Shown: in pieces, positions 1-10,792 of the stretch
Layout: every line of letters starts with the position of its first letter
Numbering within the stretch: the first letter of the stretch is position 1
Assembly: GCA_024180945.1 (NCBI GenBank)
Contig: JAKSGN010000035.1
Span: 744,001-808,000 of the forward strand
Source: Macrophomina tecta
Lineage: Eukaryota > Ascomycota > Dothideomycetes > Botryosphaeriales > Botryosphaeriaceae
DNA length: 64,000 nucleotides
Direction: 5' to 3'
Notes under the pieces: model-generated
Seen by the model: only the letters and a program-made list of their open reading frames with translations
What the model was told of the DNA's origin: nothing
Databases searched by the model: none
Made by a program: the position numbers and the translations under genes

Positions 1-78
1 CACCTCTCACAAAGTCAATCTAGCCGCAGACCGGATAATCCTCGCTGCCTATCTTGCAACCCGTAAGAGATACTCAAG

Positions 79-678
79 ATGAGCACCCTAGCAACAGACA
101 ACACGCCATCCTCAGCGGCCAACGGAGACAGCAATGGCAACAGTAGTGCACCATACGTCGCCGAATCCTCAACAAGCCCGCCCCGCCCCCGAAGTGTCGA
201 CGAGCTTCCACCCGCTGCGCTCGATCTCGCAGCCAAGCTCTTCGACCTCGCGCGCGCTGGCGAGACTGCCACCCTACAAGCATATCTGGATGCCGGTATC
301 CCGCCCAATCTCACCAACCACCAAGGCGACACGCTGCTAATGCTAGCTGCCTACCATGGTCGGCCGGATACGGTGCGCGCACTACTGCAGAGAGGCGCCG
401 ATCCTAACTCAATCAATGGCCGCGGTCAGAGCCCGCTTGCAGGCGCCGTATTCAAGGGACATGGGGAAGTAGTGAAGGTACTGGTGGAGAGAGGGGGAAG
501 CTCTGACGCGGGAACGCCGAATGCGAAGGACACCGCAGTCATGTTCAAGAAAGACGAGTTGTTCGAGATGTTGGGTGTGGAGCCCGGGAGGGAAGTACCG
601 GGTATGGTGCAATCAATGGTTCCGGATGAGGGAACATCACCGGGAAAGATGTGTCCGATATCGCGGGTGCTGCTCTGA
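79..678 (+). CDS. Small ankyrin-repeat protein
   Basis: Single-exon gene of 199 aa starting at an ATG. Residues 1-50 are a Ser/Pro-rich disordered lead. From about residue 50 come roughly three ankyrin repeats, visible as the phrases GDTLLMLAAYHGRPDTVRAL, then RGADPNSINGRGQSPLAGAV and FKGHGEVVKVLVERG, with the usual Gly-Asp/Gly-x-Thr-x-Leu turns and LL(x)RGADPN ends. Ankyrin stacks bind protein partners; the sequence gives no clue to which, and there is no catalytic domain, signal peptide or membrane segment. Compact proteins of this size and layout are common in fungi. The end after the last repeat is short and unstructured. A spliced variant at the 3' end cannot be excluded, but no intron is needed to keep the frame. 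Confidence 0.8.
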   Translation: MSTLATDNTPSSAANGDSNGNSSAPYVAESSTSPPRPRSVDELPPAALDLAAKLFDLARAGETATLQAYLDAGIPPNLTNHQGDTLLMLAAYHGRPDTVRALLQRGADPNSINGRGQSPLAGAVFKGHGEVVKVLVERGGSSDAGTPNAKDTAVMFKKDELFEMLGVEPGREVPGMVQSMVPDEGTSPGKMCPISRVLL

Positions 679-1055
679 ACTTGGTGTTCTGCGTGTGGGG
701 TCTCAGGACGTTTAATGTCCTTATACCGTGTTTGACGCGTGTGAAGCTGGCAAAAACATGGCCTATTCATGATGATGGCAACAAGAACGAGGTTCTTCAG
801 TATCATTGAAATCAATAAGCGAATCATTGCTTTTCCACGTCTGATTACCCGAAAAAAAAAAAAAAAACCGCTTCGTTAATGATAGGCGTTGTCAAGCATC
901 AGCGCTACCGCCGGAAGTGCCCGCGCGCCAGCCAAGTCTTTCCGACGCGGCGCGTCAATCCAAAGCTCGACAGTTACCACCACCGAGTACGCCGCCGACT
1001 CACATATTACCCTGCGCAACGCCAGCCTCATTGTGCGAGCTGATAGCTGCTCGCC
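679..1055. other. Intergenic, ankyrin gene to TAF11
   Basis: It holds the presumed 3' UTR of the ankyrin gene, an A run of 16 at 852-867, and the presumed 5' UTR of TAF11. No further gene is seen. Confidence 0.6.
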
Positions 1056-2503
1056 ATGGCTTCGCCTCCATCCGGCCTCAACTTCTCCAAGAAGCGGCCC
1101 TCCCTCAGTGGCCAGCTGCCTCCCAATCCAAGCAAGCGTCGCAAGCCTTCCACAGGTCCATCGGGTCTGCGCCAGACATCATTTCCACCAGAAGAATCCG
1201 ACAGACGCGCCGAGTTTTCGCGCTCCCCGAGTGTTGACAGTACATTCACTACAAACACCAACACTACAAGGAAGAAAGGTCGCAAGGGCAAAGGCGCCGA
1301 TGACGATGTGAGAAGCACGACGGGAACAAGTGTGAGAGGAGGCAAGGGAGGGGCGGAAGACGCTGCGGACAAAGCAGATGAAGAAGAAGAGGGTGATCAG
1401 GATGATGGAGGAGAAGCGCTCGATGCTGTCATGGAGGGTCAGGGCGAGGCAGACGAGAAGCAAGAGAAAGAACACCTGAGGTACGATCTGCCCGTCCTTC
1501 CTATGCCAGATGTTGCAAGTATTGACGGCCCTTCTCCAGAATGCTGGTCGATCGCCTAGACCCGGATCAAGCGGATAGATATGCGAAGTACCGCGCAGTG
1601 AAGCTCAAGAAAGAGACAGTCCGCAAGGTATGTCATTTCTTGTGTTTGGTGTGAAGAAAGCTGACAAGACCGCGCCACCAGATCACCAACCAGACACTTT
1701 CACAATCAGTCCCCCAATCCGTTGTCACCACAATAAATTCATACACCAAAGTCTTTATCGGCTCCTTGATCGAGCGCGCCCGCACTGTACAGCAAGAGTG
1801 GCAGGCCGTCGCAGAGTACGCTCCCATCAATGATCCCCGTCTGCCCGCAAACCAGCAACCACCGCCGCAACAACAAGCCGCTCCTCCTCCACCAACACCC
1901 CAACAACAACCACAAGCCCCGCCTCCGCCCTCGCCCGCCGCCGCGCAGACCCCAGGCGCATATCACAACCCATACGGCTATCAGCACCTCCACCCCTCCT
2001 ACAACCCGAACCCCTACTCCAACATCCGCATTCCCGGTCCCCCCAGCGCGAGCCCCTCCCCCGCACCCCACAGCCCCAACCCTACCGCAGCACCCCCTCG
2101 CTCTCCGGCCACAGCAGCGCCCAACCGCACTTCGCCCAGTCCTGCTCCCAACGGCACGCCCGCGCCACAGCAGCAACAGCAGCAGCAGCAGCAGCAGCCT
2201 CCCGCGCAGACGCCCACCCCGAACGCCTCGCAGGACACCACCGTGCCCGCATCCAGCAGCAGCGGCAACAACAGCAATGACGCCACTGCCGCCAACGAGC
2301 GCAGGCCAATCCCACCAGACACGCCGCTGAGGGAGCGCCTGGCCGAGCAGGATCGCGGCCCGCTGACGCCAGACCACCTGCGCGAGGCGCTACGCCGGTA
2401 CAAGAAGGATCGAGAGGGAGGCGCAATGGGATTCTTGGGCTTGAGTTTGGAGGGGAGGGAGAGGACAGCAGGACGGATGGGCGGGAGGCGCTTGTTTCGC
2501 TGA
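1056..2503 (+). CDS. TAF11: TFIID subunit TAF11 (TAFII28-like histone fold), 3 exons
   Basis: Exons 1056-1480, 1540-1627 and 1682-2503 (introns of 59 and 54 nt, GTACGA/CCAG and GTATGT/CCAG) give a 444-aa protein. Residues 1-140 are basic then acidic and disordered. The TAFII28 histone fold starts at residue 143 (MLVDRLDPDQADRYAKYRAV) and continues through the splice (ITNQTLSQSVPQSVVTTINS, then YTKVFIGSLIERARTVQQEW, to about 211). The last helix, PLTPDHLREALRRYKKD, lies at 398-414, close to the C-terminus. Between them sit about 180 residues of Pro/Gln/Ala/Ser-rich sequence including a poly-Gln run. TAF11 pairs with TAF13 inside TFIID and contacts TBP/TFIIA in promoter recognition. Splicing is needed: the first exon frame stops at 1559, and only the proposed chain restores the helix. 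The assignment rests on the bipartite fold. Confidence 0.88.
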
Positions 2504-3374
2504 AGTGCGCTCTTCGGGCGTGAATGGGGCTTGGTGAGGGGTGAACGGAGTATTGGCGCTTTGGGTGGTTTGGTAGGCGACTGGTGCTGGATGGTGATGA
2601 CCTCTCGCTGCTGGTTCGTTGCTACGGGGGAAATTTCTTAGAAACCGGGCATTGGAGATCGTGATAGCGATGGCATCGTGTTCAGCAGGGGCATTGGATG
2701 CTTGTCACCATCTCCCGATGAATAGCTCTTCTCTTTGAAGAAAATGACTGATTAGCGGCGAACAACAGCGGCGGTTCCTCCCCTCGAATCGATGCACGTT
2801 AAAGTTATTGATTATCTTGGAGGACATGAATGGTTCATAGGACAGGCCATAAAGTTGACGATTGGCTCAGAGCGTCGCGCGTAGCTGTGTAGTCTCCTGA
2901 CCGAGAGTTCCGTAATCAGCGTTAAGTCAATTGAAAAATCAAGTACGATTCTTCACTGTAGACATCAAGTAATGCAGGAGCGCCTCCTCTGGATTAATGA
3001 ATCTAGCGTGTTTGTGCCCGTTGCCGGAAGCAGTAAAGCCAAGACAAGCGTGACAGATATTAAAGTAATTATGCGGCAACATACACGGGTAGCCTTATGC
3101 TCACTTCGTGGATATTGGCACAGAACCTAGATGCGCCATGTTCTCCGCGTAGTTCAAATTGCTCCTGGGCAGCGGGTGCATATGCTTTTGAAATCACGGA
3201 AAAACGGCAATTCAACGCGGAACATAACGGGGATATCATAATTGAGCTGTTTAGTCATCCCATTTTGACTAATCTTTTTTTCAGCTACCTCACGAGGCCC
3301 TCTAGAGCCCCATTAGATCATTGACTTAAAAGGAAAACATCACCGGAACCAACACACACCACGCAAAAGCACCC
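2504..3374. other. Convergent intergenic region, TAF11 / RPL4
   Basis: Two genes end toward each other here, so it should hold both 3' UTRs and terminators. No ORF of note; the right half is AT-richer than the flanking coding DNA. No other feature is seen. Confidence 0.6.
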
Positions 3375-4739
3375 CTAGTTGTCGTGGAGGGTGGAGCTGA
3401 ACTCAGCGGTCGGAGCGGGAGCCTTGGGCTGCTCGATCTTGGTCTGACCAAGCTTCTGGGCGGAGAACTGCTTGGCATAGGGGTTGAGCCTGAGCAGAAC
3501 CTGCTTGTTGACGAGCGGGTTCTTCTTCTGGACAACGGTGCGCTTGGTAATGGCGCTGCCCTTGACGGGGCGGAGGACGGACTGGATCTCCGACGAGTTG
3601 ATGAGAGCGGCAATGTCGGCCTGCTTGACAACGGGGGCGGGCAGAAGGAAGTCCTTCTTAAGCGCAGAGGGCTCAGTGGTTGAGCCGTAGATCTTGTCAA
3701 GAGCCTGGAAAGCAGAGGAGGTCCAGACAATGAAACGGCCGAGATGACCACCAGGAGCAAGCTGAAGGAGGTTGAGGGAGTAGACGGACGAGGTCTCGAC
3801 ACCGGGAATGTTGCGGAAAGCAGTGACGAGCTCCTTGCCGTCGGACTCAGGGTCGTAGACGACAAGAGGACCGCGGCGCTGGCGGTGGCGGCGGCCACGG
3901 AGCTTACCCTTACCGGCACGGAGCTTCTTGGAGGCCTTGACCTTCTCGACATCAGCACCGGCGCCGACGGCCTTCAGGAGAGCGACAGCGGCGGAGGTCT
4001 TGGCGATAGCAGCGTTGGCGAAAGCGGTCGAGGAAACGACAAGGGGAACCTCGGGAACGGTGGAGACGTGGTGACCACGAGCCATCAGCAGAGCGGCGCT
4101 GGACGAAGCAGCCAGGGCAGAGGCGGTAGCGAAACGCCTGCAATTCATGTTAGCCACATCCTCCAAGATCGCGCTTCATTTCGCGTAGACTCACTTCTGG
4201 CCAAGGTTGATCTTCTGGTGCCACTTCCTCCAGACCTTGGTGGGAGCGAACATGCGACCAGAGCGGCACTGGTTACCGAAGGCAGCCTGACCGGCACGGT
4301 GAGTACCACCACCGGAGACACGGGGGATACGGGCGACGGCACGACCTGTGTAATGCTTCCATCAGTCCTGGGGTTCTGGATATGCTTGTTTGCCAGTTCG
4401 TGCGCGCAGTGTCTCAAATTCGCGAAGTTCGAGGTTTTTTTTTTCTGCGGCTTTTGCAGAGCGTATTTGGAGTGTACTAACCGGTACCCCACGACTCAGC
4501 GGAAGTCTGGTGGCCAGCCTTCTCGCTCACGGCGTACGGCTGCCTCTTGTTCTTGGCCATACCGGCGTGAACGCTCCTACGCGAGGTCAGACATGCTGGC
4601 AGTGTTGAAATTATTGCGTTGCGACGTACTGGACAATGTCCGGGCGGACGGGGGCCTTGAACACCTCCGGGAGGGGATGCGTCTGCTCGCTGGCCTTGCC
4701 ATCGGCGGCGATGATGGTAACAACAGGCCGGCTCGTCAT
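3375..4739 (-). CDS. RPL4: 60S ribosomal protein L4 (uL4), 4 exons
   Basis: On the minus strand exons 4739-4630, 4576-4482, 4345-4195 and 4137-3375 join in frame to 372 aa, close to the yeast protein (about 362). Donors are GTACGT, GTTAGT, GTGTAA-like and GTGAGT. Family phrases run across every junction: [59 protein letters not shown]. The long internal loop that threads into the ribosome near the exit tunnel ([20 protein letters not shown]) and the globular domain ([37 protein letters not shown]) are both present. uL4 is an early-assembling large-subunit protein that lines the exit-tunnel constriction. The third exon starts after CACAG at 4346. A possible 5' UTR intron lies just upstream of the ATG. 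Confidence 0.95.
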
Positions 4740-4744
4740 CTTTG

Positions 4745-4844
4745 CTGTGCTCGTGGTGGTTAGTCCGTCGTGGTTGGAGGTCGAAAATTGCCGCGGTGGT
4801 CGTTGACAGAGTCGTGGTGCGCCTTCGCTTAGACCGCTGCTTAC
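4745..4844 (-). other. Candidate 5' UTR intron of RPL4
   Basis: Reading the minus strand, a good donor (GTAAGC at 4844) is followed 100 nt later by a branch-like ACTAAC and an acceptor CACAG ending at 4745, five bases before the RPL4 ATG. 5' UTR introns are common in ribosomal protein genes. No transcript evidence is available here. Confidence 0.35.
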
Positions 4845-7114
4845 GTGTTAGCGTGCCAAGCCCTACGCGCATTTCTCCCTGCATCGTGTGCCTCCGTCAG
4901 TATGCAAGCGCCATCTCAGTCCCTTCTCACATGCCCCCTTCACAGAAGCCTATTCGAGGCACGCGACTCATGATGATACTTCGAATGCCCTCGGCGCCAT
5001 TCGCAGATCGTACTCGCTCTCAACCCTGGTGCTTCTTTCTTGGGGAACTTGTCATCTGTTCTACACTGCGACGCCTAGGCCTGCGCTGCGCCTTCGTCGG
5101 TCTCACTTAGTACTTAGTCTCACCCAATAATCTTCCCCGTGGTGCTCTGATGGCGAGGCCATAATCCTCAGTTCTGTCCCCGAGTTACTTCGGAGATACT
5201 CGTGACAAAGATGCACGGTACAAAGCCACTCACTCCCGGATCACTCCCGTCCGGATGGCATTTCTTCTGGGCATCACGCCCGTCATGGGTTCAGCCATGG
5301 TCACCAGATGTCACTTCCATATGGGTGCACAGATGCTCTCTACCACGTCCAGCTGTGAAATGATCAACTTGGCCAACGGTTGTGCTCCAAGCAACGCGCA
5401 AATTATCTAGACGGTAATTTGGACACGAGCCTACTTACTCTTCTGGCCGCCGCCGAAATAGAAGCACATCAACGCCTGGAACAAGCAACCATAATCTTGA
5501 CCTCCACTGCGCGGGATGCCCCGGTAAGCGAAATAGCCATGAGTGCAGGTAATTGTACGGCGATGAAGGTTTAGGCAGCATGCGAGCAGGCCTCCTTTCA
5601 CGTGGCTCCCTCTGGCAGAGCCTCCTGCCCATGACGAAGGCTGGGCTTGCTCAGGTTGCAGCCGCCCGCCTCGCCTCACTGAGAATCTCGCTACGCAATG
5701 CGCGACGTTACAGACAATCGCTTCCTTCCTTTTTGGGGCATTACTACTGGTCGACATATCTTTTCAGCGCAGCGACTAAACCGGGGGGCGCCGCGGCCGT
5801 CAGAACGGTAAAGGCTGACACTCATCTGGCCGTGGTCTCTACCCGATTTGTCTCAGCGGTGCCTGGGACTCTTGCCATGCTGAGATGAGGCTCCTCTGCC
5901 GCCGAATCTCACAAGCTTTTAGGCTCGCAGGCAGCGTGGACAGATGGTGATCAGCACGCAAAGCTAGCAAGGAGGTGCTTCGTCGGGGTCGGTGTCGTTT
6001 ATCGGGGTGGAGGGTTGAAACGCCCTAGGAGGGAGAATGCTGCGGAAGAGGCAACCAAAGCCCGCCGTCGCCGGCACCTGAAGGCCTCATACCCCGGTCG
6101 CCGCATGCGCCAGCCCTCGGCTGTGAAATGAGGCTCCAGCCCGTCTCGTGGCCGGCCGAGTTTTTGACGGTTTCAGGACGGCGATCCTGCCAGCCTTTGT
6201 TGATGCCGGTGCGAGTGGCCCAGCCGCCGCGAAAACGAAGATGCGCTTGCGAACCACGAGGCGGCCGGCGCAAGGGCGCGCTGGCGCTGCTAAAGCGCAC
6301 CAGCACGCGCAGCAGGGGAGGAGCAGAGGAGGCGAGCAGTTGGAGGTCGCCCCTCGGGCAGCGCGACGCCAGGCGCCCGGCGCGGACAGTCAGTCGTGTC
6401 TCGACGCAGCGTCCGTCTCCACGGCGCTGCAGCGCCTCTGCATGCCTGGGGGGATGATTCGCCGGTCTTTACGGTAACTTACTCTTACTGTGCACGCAAG
6501 GGGCCAAATATAGAACCTCGCTATGCCTGGCGGGTCAGGGCGCCTACGTTAGCGCCGCGCCCCGACGAGTGGGCGGCCGGCTGGGTTTCTCACCCTCCAG
6601 TCGCTGGCCTGCCTTCTCTGCTGCTTCCATCAACCCATTCCCACCGCGAACCCGCCCCTCCCACCACCGTGCCCTTCTTTCCTGGATGCCGAGAACTGCA
6701 GCGCCCCTCGTCAGCACCCCGTGCAGGCCTTGCCGCCGCTGAAATCTCCCCTATCCCTCGCGCCCGACCGAGAGCCCGCCGTCGTCTCTGCGAGACCGAC
6801 TCTGCTTAACTCCGCCCACGAGCGCGGCTCCTCGACAAAGCCAACCAAAGTGCTACCGCCGCCTCTGTTCATACTGCATCATTCCCTTTTGCGCGTCGCT
6901 TCCCGCGCATCGGCGCCTCCGTTGAGCCAGTCATTCCTTTGAGCGCTTACTCGAGATCCGGCATCTCGTTTCAAGCTACCCGCCCACTGAGCCACCGCCG
7001 ACAGTCCAGTATGTATACCCACATGCCTGCGCCCTCCTCCGTGCCCGCCGCTCCTCTTGCGCCCTCCATCTGTTGCCCTCGGCGTTTCACGCAGGCTGCA
7101 CTGAGCCCCACAAC
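4845..7114. other. Divergent promoter region, RPL4 / phosphatase gene
   Basis: About 2.3 kb between two genes read away from each other. The left part must carry the RPL4 promoter. The right part (about 6000-7114) is GC-rich then C/T-rich and looks like promoter and long 5' leader of the phosphatase gene. Short ORFs on both strands (for example around 5431-5757 and 6128-6477) overlap each other in several frames and resemble no family I know. I see no gene here. Confidence 0.5.
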
Positions 7115-10100
7115 ATGTTGGCCGCCGGCCAGCCGACGCCTCCAACACAAGCATTGTTTGCACTACTCTCTCCGCAGCAGCCCTGGGGACCCCCGCCAGT
7201 GCAGTGCCACTCTCGCTTTGACAACCCTTCTCCATTCACTTCTGCCCGTTCTGCGCGCCTCCCAAAAGTCGTGCCGGCCGTAGCCACGTTCCAACAAGCT
7301 GACAAGACGCCCGTCGAAAGGTTCTTTAGTTCAGCAATAACGTCTAATTCTCCGCCTTCGAAGAGACTCGAGCGTAACGCCCGACTTTCGCCGTCATTTA
7401 GCCTTCCTGCTTGCGGCGCGCGCCCTCGAAAGCAGGACGAACAACGTCGTACGGCAGAGCACGACAGTAGCCCGGCCGGGTCTGTTTCAAGCATGCCAAT
7501 TCAGACAAGCTCTCGGTCCCATGCTAGTCAAATGCCATCGTTCATGTCTGTTTTTGGAGAGGAAACAAATAATACTAGAAGGATGCCAGAATATTCAGAG
7601 CAAAATGTACCCGCTGTACACAACCACCTGGTGAGGCGGCCAGCGACGAGCAGCAGCGTGCTCTACAACCCGAACACCAGCTTCACCGGGTTTCATCAAC
7701 ATCGGGGTAGTACGTCCACCTCTGCTTCGGAATCGACTGATTCATCCCCCACAACTACCATTTCGACCATGGATGGGTCTTCGCTTACCGAACCTTCGCC
7801 GGGCCCTTCACCAGCCTCACCAGCGGCAAAGACATCTGCTTCGGCGTTTTCTTCAGATTTCCGCTCGAGAAACCAGATTAGCGACAAAAACAAAGGCGGT
7901 TCCGAAGCCCAATTCTTCGAGCTTCAGCGGCCGACGACTCCGGCAAAGAAGCCCCGCAATCTAAAGAACTTGGCAGTCAACACTTCTTCTTCTCTCAGCC
8001 TCGGACGGTCTGCGAACACAGCTGCGCTTCCCGTACAAAATCCACCACCGTCGTCTTCTGCTCCCTCCTCGCCTTCATTCGTCAAACCACCAACTCCGCC
8101 GAGAAGAAAACCGAGTAACCTAGCTTTGACGCTACAGACCGGTGGTAAAGGCCCGCTTCCAACGCTGTCGATCCCTCCAACTCCGTCTCTGAAAAGGCCC
8201 AACACCCTACGGCACTTTCAGTCTTCTCCGTCGTTACCGTTATGCTCACCAGCTGTTGCTCCTGTTGGTGGCATGGAATTGCCTCCCCCGCCCCGGTCCA
8301 AACCAGCGCCGCATGGTTTCGCGGAGATCCCCATGGAAGACGAAGAGGAGGAACAGGAGCCGAATTTTGATGTTCCTCAATCACGAGAAGAGAAGCCGGA
8401 AGCGTATCCTAATGGCCCAATCTGCATCTACGAATCAGGTGTAGACCTTTACTACGAACCGACTGCCGATATCGCCGCCCGTTATGACGTTGTGCTTAAC
8501 GTGGCAAGTGAAGTTGTAAACCCGTTTAAGAAAGCCACGCAGGAAGCGAAAAGGGATGTTGATACTGTTTCAAAAGAAACCCCGAAGTCGCCAAGAAACA
8601 CGGAGCTGACGCAGCCTTCCGACTGCATTTCCGCCGAAGGATCGGTAACCCGAGCAACCAGCGAGAACCCAGATGCGCAGGGGAGTTCTCCGACAACCCC
8701 GAAGGCCACACCCTCGTTCGGAGGTAAAATGGAGAAGCGACCCTCGTCAAGCACGTCTTCTTCGAAACCGGAGTACATCCACATCCCTTGGGAACACAAC
8801 ACCGACATCGTACCCGACTTGTACACGCTAGTCAGAGTCATCGATGATCGTGTCCAGCAAGGCAAGCGTGTGTTGGTCCACTGCCAATGTGGTGTGAGCC
8901 GCTCGGCAAGCTTGATCGTGGCATATGGCTTGTATAAGAACCCCGGGATCAGTGTACAAGAGGCTTATGATGCTGTTAAGAAACGAAGTAAATGGATCGG
9001 CCCCAACATGAATCTTATCATGCAGCTTCAGGAATTCAGAAACGGACTGCTTCGCGCCAACGGTCATAGCCAGGGCTACAAGGCAGGTATTCCGAGAAGG
9101 CTGTCGCCGAATCCCATGGGTCCCAGAGGCAAGGATCAATCTTCCTTCGACGGTGACTCTTCAGGATCGCGGACACCTGCCACAGCACCCTTGCCACCTG
9201 ACTACGGCCCCGACCCTGTGCCTCAGAGAGCGAGTACAGGCAACATGATTCCGATCTCTCCAGGCCCTACTTCAGCTCCGTCTGGTCTTGATTGGACGAC
9301 TCCTGGATTCCGTCGCACATGGGACGCTTCACAAGTTCCTATTGGCTCGCCCATCGAGCAGCCATTCGTCGATCCCAAGGGTCATGTTATTCCCGTCGTC
9401 ACTATACAACACCAGACTCGTTCCACTCCTGAACTGGAAAGAGAAGAGTTTTTCATTAAAGAAAAGGGCAGATCTGACAGCGATGCCACAGTGCGCCAGT
9501 TTCCGAACTTCTCACGTCAACTGCCAATTCGGCAGCAATACGATGACGATGATGATGACCAAACGAGCAACATTCCAATCTTTAATGTAATGGAAAGCAC
9601 GACCACGGCTGGACATCAACAGGATGCTTTAGACAGGTTGACCTCCGCTGCTCCCACACGCCAAGAGACTCATATGCCGAACGAAGCATCCCCAGCTTCC
9701 AACCCGCGCAAGTCCACTCTACAGGAACGACGTCAAAACAAAATGAAGCAACTGGCAGAGCCCTTCGCTCCTAGGCCCATAGAATCCCAAGCCAACTCAA
9801 CGCACCTGATGCCTGTTCAGGCCGACAAGTCGCTGCCCCTGGCGTCTCCCCTAAAAGCTAATTTCTCCTTCAACGATCCTCCACGGCAGATGCGCCAGAA
9901 TGATTCCGTCATTTCCATGTTTGATCGTCACAACGAAAGCCGATCCTTACCGTTGAGAAACTCAGCGAATATGATCCCTGAGCCACTGGCCTCTCCGAAG
10001 TCAGAGGAGTTTCATATGGTTTCGGTGGTGACAAAAGAAGACGGCGACGGGAATTATGGGCTTCTGTCTCCCACAAGATTTGAATTCCCGAAAAATTCTT

Positions 10101-10792
10101 TTGACAGGCCTGATGACGAGGACCAAAGCCAATCACCGGCGAGTAAGCCAGGAGTTTCACCCGGCCTCCCACCGCGTGTTCATGCTATCCTTCCTCCTGT
10201 CACTGAAGTTGACACCCCCGAGCAATCGCCCTTTCAAGGTTTCGGTTTTCTAGGCCCGCAACCGTCACCTCGGCCAGTGACACCACCCTCGGCTTCCACG
10301 GCCGCCTATGCGCCATCTGAGGAACCGAGTCCAATGGCTAGTATTCGTCGTGCGCGTACAGATGGACCAGAGCCGACAAGTCGGAACGTGCAGGATCAGG
10401 AAATTCGCCTAGCCGCGGCGGAACCCAAACTTCGACCAAAATATTCCAACCCGGATCTTCAATCACAGCGTCGTCTTCGTGCGTTCCAAACGGAAATGGA
10501 AGCGCGGTTGCCGAATAATAGTAACTCACTTGCGGCGAACGAAAAGGCAACATTGATGTCTCCGAGAGCACATGAGTTCACGCAGAATCCGTTTCACCTC
10601 ACCTTGGAGGAGGCCCTTGGCTCTCCACCGCCAGCCCAGAATGGCAGAAGTCTCGATTCCAGACAAGAGACGGCGAACCAGATTATGGAAGTCCAAAGAT
10701 GCACCACGCCGCACCCCATGGACATCGACCCTCGGAGCCCGCCCCAAGCAGGCGTAAGTCCCATAACACGCAACATCTGGGATGTCTTATGA
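7115..10792 (+). CDS. Dual-specificity (MAP kinase) phosphatase, Msg5-like
   Basis: Intronless gene of 1225 aa from the ATG at 7115 (context CACAACATG). The frame is open a little further 5' but has no earlier ATG. Residues 1-430 are Ser/Pro-rich and disordered. The phosphatase domain spans about 433-655: a first strand (GPICIYESGVDLYYEP, DVVLNVASEV), a low-complexity insertion of about 80 residues, an acid loop IHIPWEHNTD, then the P-loop VHCQCGVSRSAS with Cys590 as nucleophile and Arg596, followed by AYDAVKKRSKWIGPNMNLIM. The C-terminal 570 residues are disordered. Msg5-type enzymes dephosphorylate the Thr-x-Tyr loop of MAP kinases; yeast Msg5 acts on Fus3 and Slt2. The same insertion and long tails are typical of the fungal branch. 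The specific target kinase here is inferred, not shown. Confidence 0.88.
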   Translation: MLAAGQPTPPTQALFALLSPQQPWGPPPVQCHSRFDNPSPFTSARSARLPKVVPAVATFQQADKTPVERFFSSAITSNSPPSKRLERNARLSPSFSLPACGARPRKQDEQRRTAEHDSSPAGSVSSMPIQTSSRSHASQMPSFMSVFGEETNNTRRMPEYSEQNVPAVHNHLVRRPATSSSVLYNPNTSFTGFHQHRGSTSTSASESTDSSPTTTISTMDGSSLTEPSPGPSPASPAAKTSASAFSSDFRSRNQISDKNKGGSEAQFFELQRPTTPAKKPRNLKNLAVNTSSSLSLGRSANTAALPVQNPPPSSSAPSSPSFVKPPTPPRRKPSNLALTLQTGGKGPLPTLSIPPTPSLKRPNTLRHFQSSPSLPLCSPAVAPVGGMELPPPPRSKPAPHGFAEIPMEDEEEEQEPNFDVPQSREEKPEAYPNGPICIYESGVDLYYEPTADIAARYDVVLNVASEVVNPFKKATQEAKRDVDTVSKETPKSPRNTELTQPSDCISAEGSVTRATSENPDAQGSSPTTPKATPSFGGKMEKRPSSSTSSSKPEYIHIPWEHNTDIVPDLYTLVRVIDDRVQQGKRVLVHCQCGVSRSASLIVAYGLYKNPGISVQEAYDAVKKRSKWIGPNMNLIMQLQEFRNGLLRANGHSQGYKAGIPRRLSPNPMGPRGKDQSSFDGDSSGSRTPATAPLPPDYGPDPVPQRASTGNMIPISPGPTSAPSGLDWTTPGFRRTWDASQVPIGSPIEQPFVDPKGHVIPVVTIQHQTRSTPELEREEFFIKEKGRSDSDATVRQFPNFSRQLPIRQQYDDDDDDQTSNIPIFNVMESTTTAGHQQDALDRLTSAAPTRQETHMPNEASPASNPRKSTLQERRQNKMKQLAEPFAPRPIESQANSTHLMPVQADKSLPLASPLKANFSFNDPPRQMRQNDSVISMFDRHNESRSLPLRNSANMIPEPLASPKSEEFHMVSVVTKEDGDGNYGLLSPTRFEFPKNSFDRPDDEDQSQSPASKPGVSPGLPPRVHAILPPVTEVDTPEQSPFQGFGFLGPQPSPRPVTPPSASTAAYAPSEEPSPMASIRRARTDGPEPTSRNVQDQEIRLAAAEPKLRPKYSNPDLQSQRRLRAFQTEMEARLPNNSNSLAANEKATLMSPRAHEFTQNPFHLTLEEALGSPPPAQNGRSLDSRQETANQIMEVQRCTTPHPMDIDPRSPPQAGVSPITRNIWDVL

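Noticed and set aside
3744..4763. Long plus-strand ORF antisense to RPL4
   Set aside because: It is a mirror of a strongly biased, highly conserved ribosomal protein gene on the other strand; its translation is low-complexity and matches nothing.
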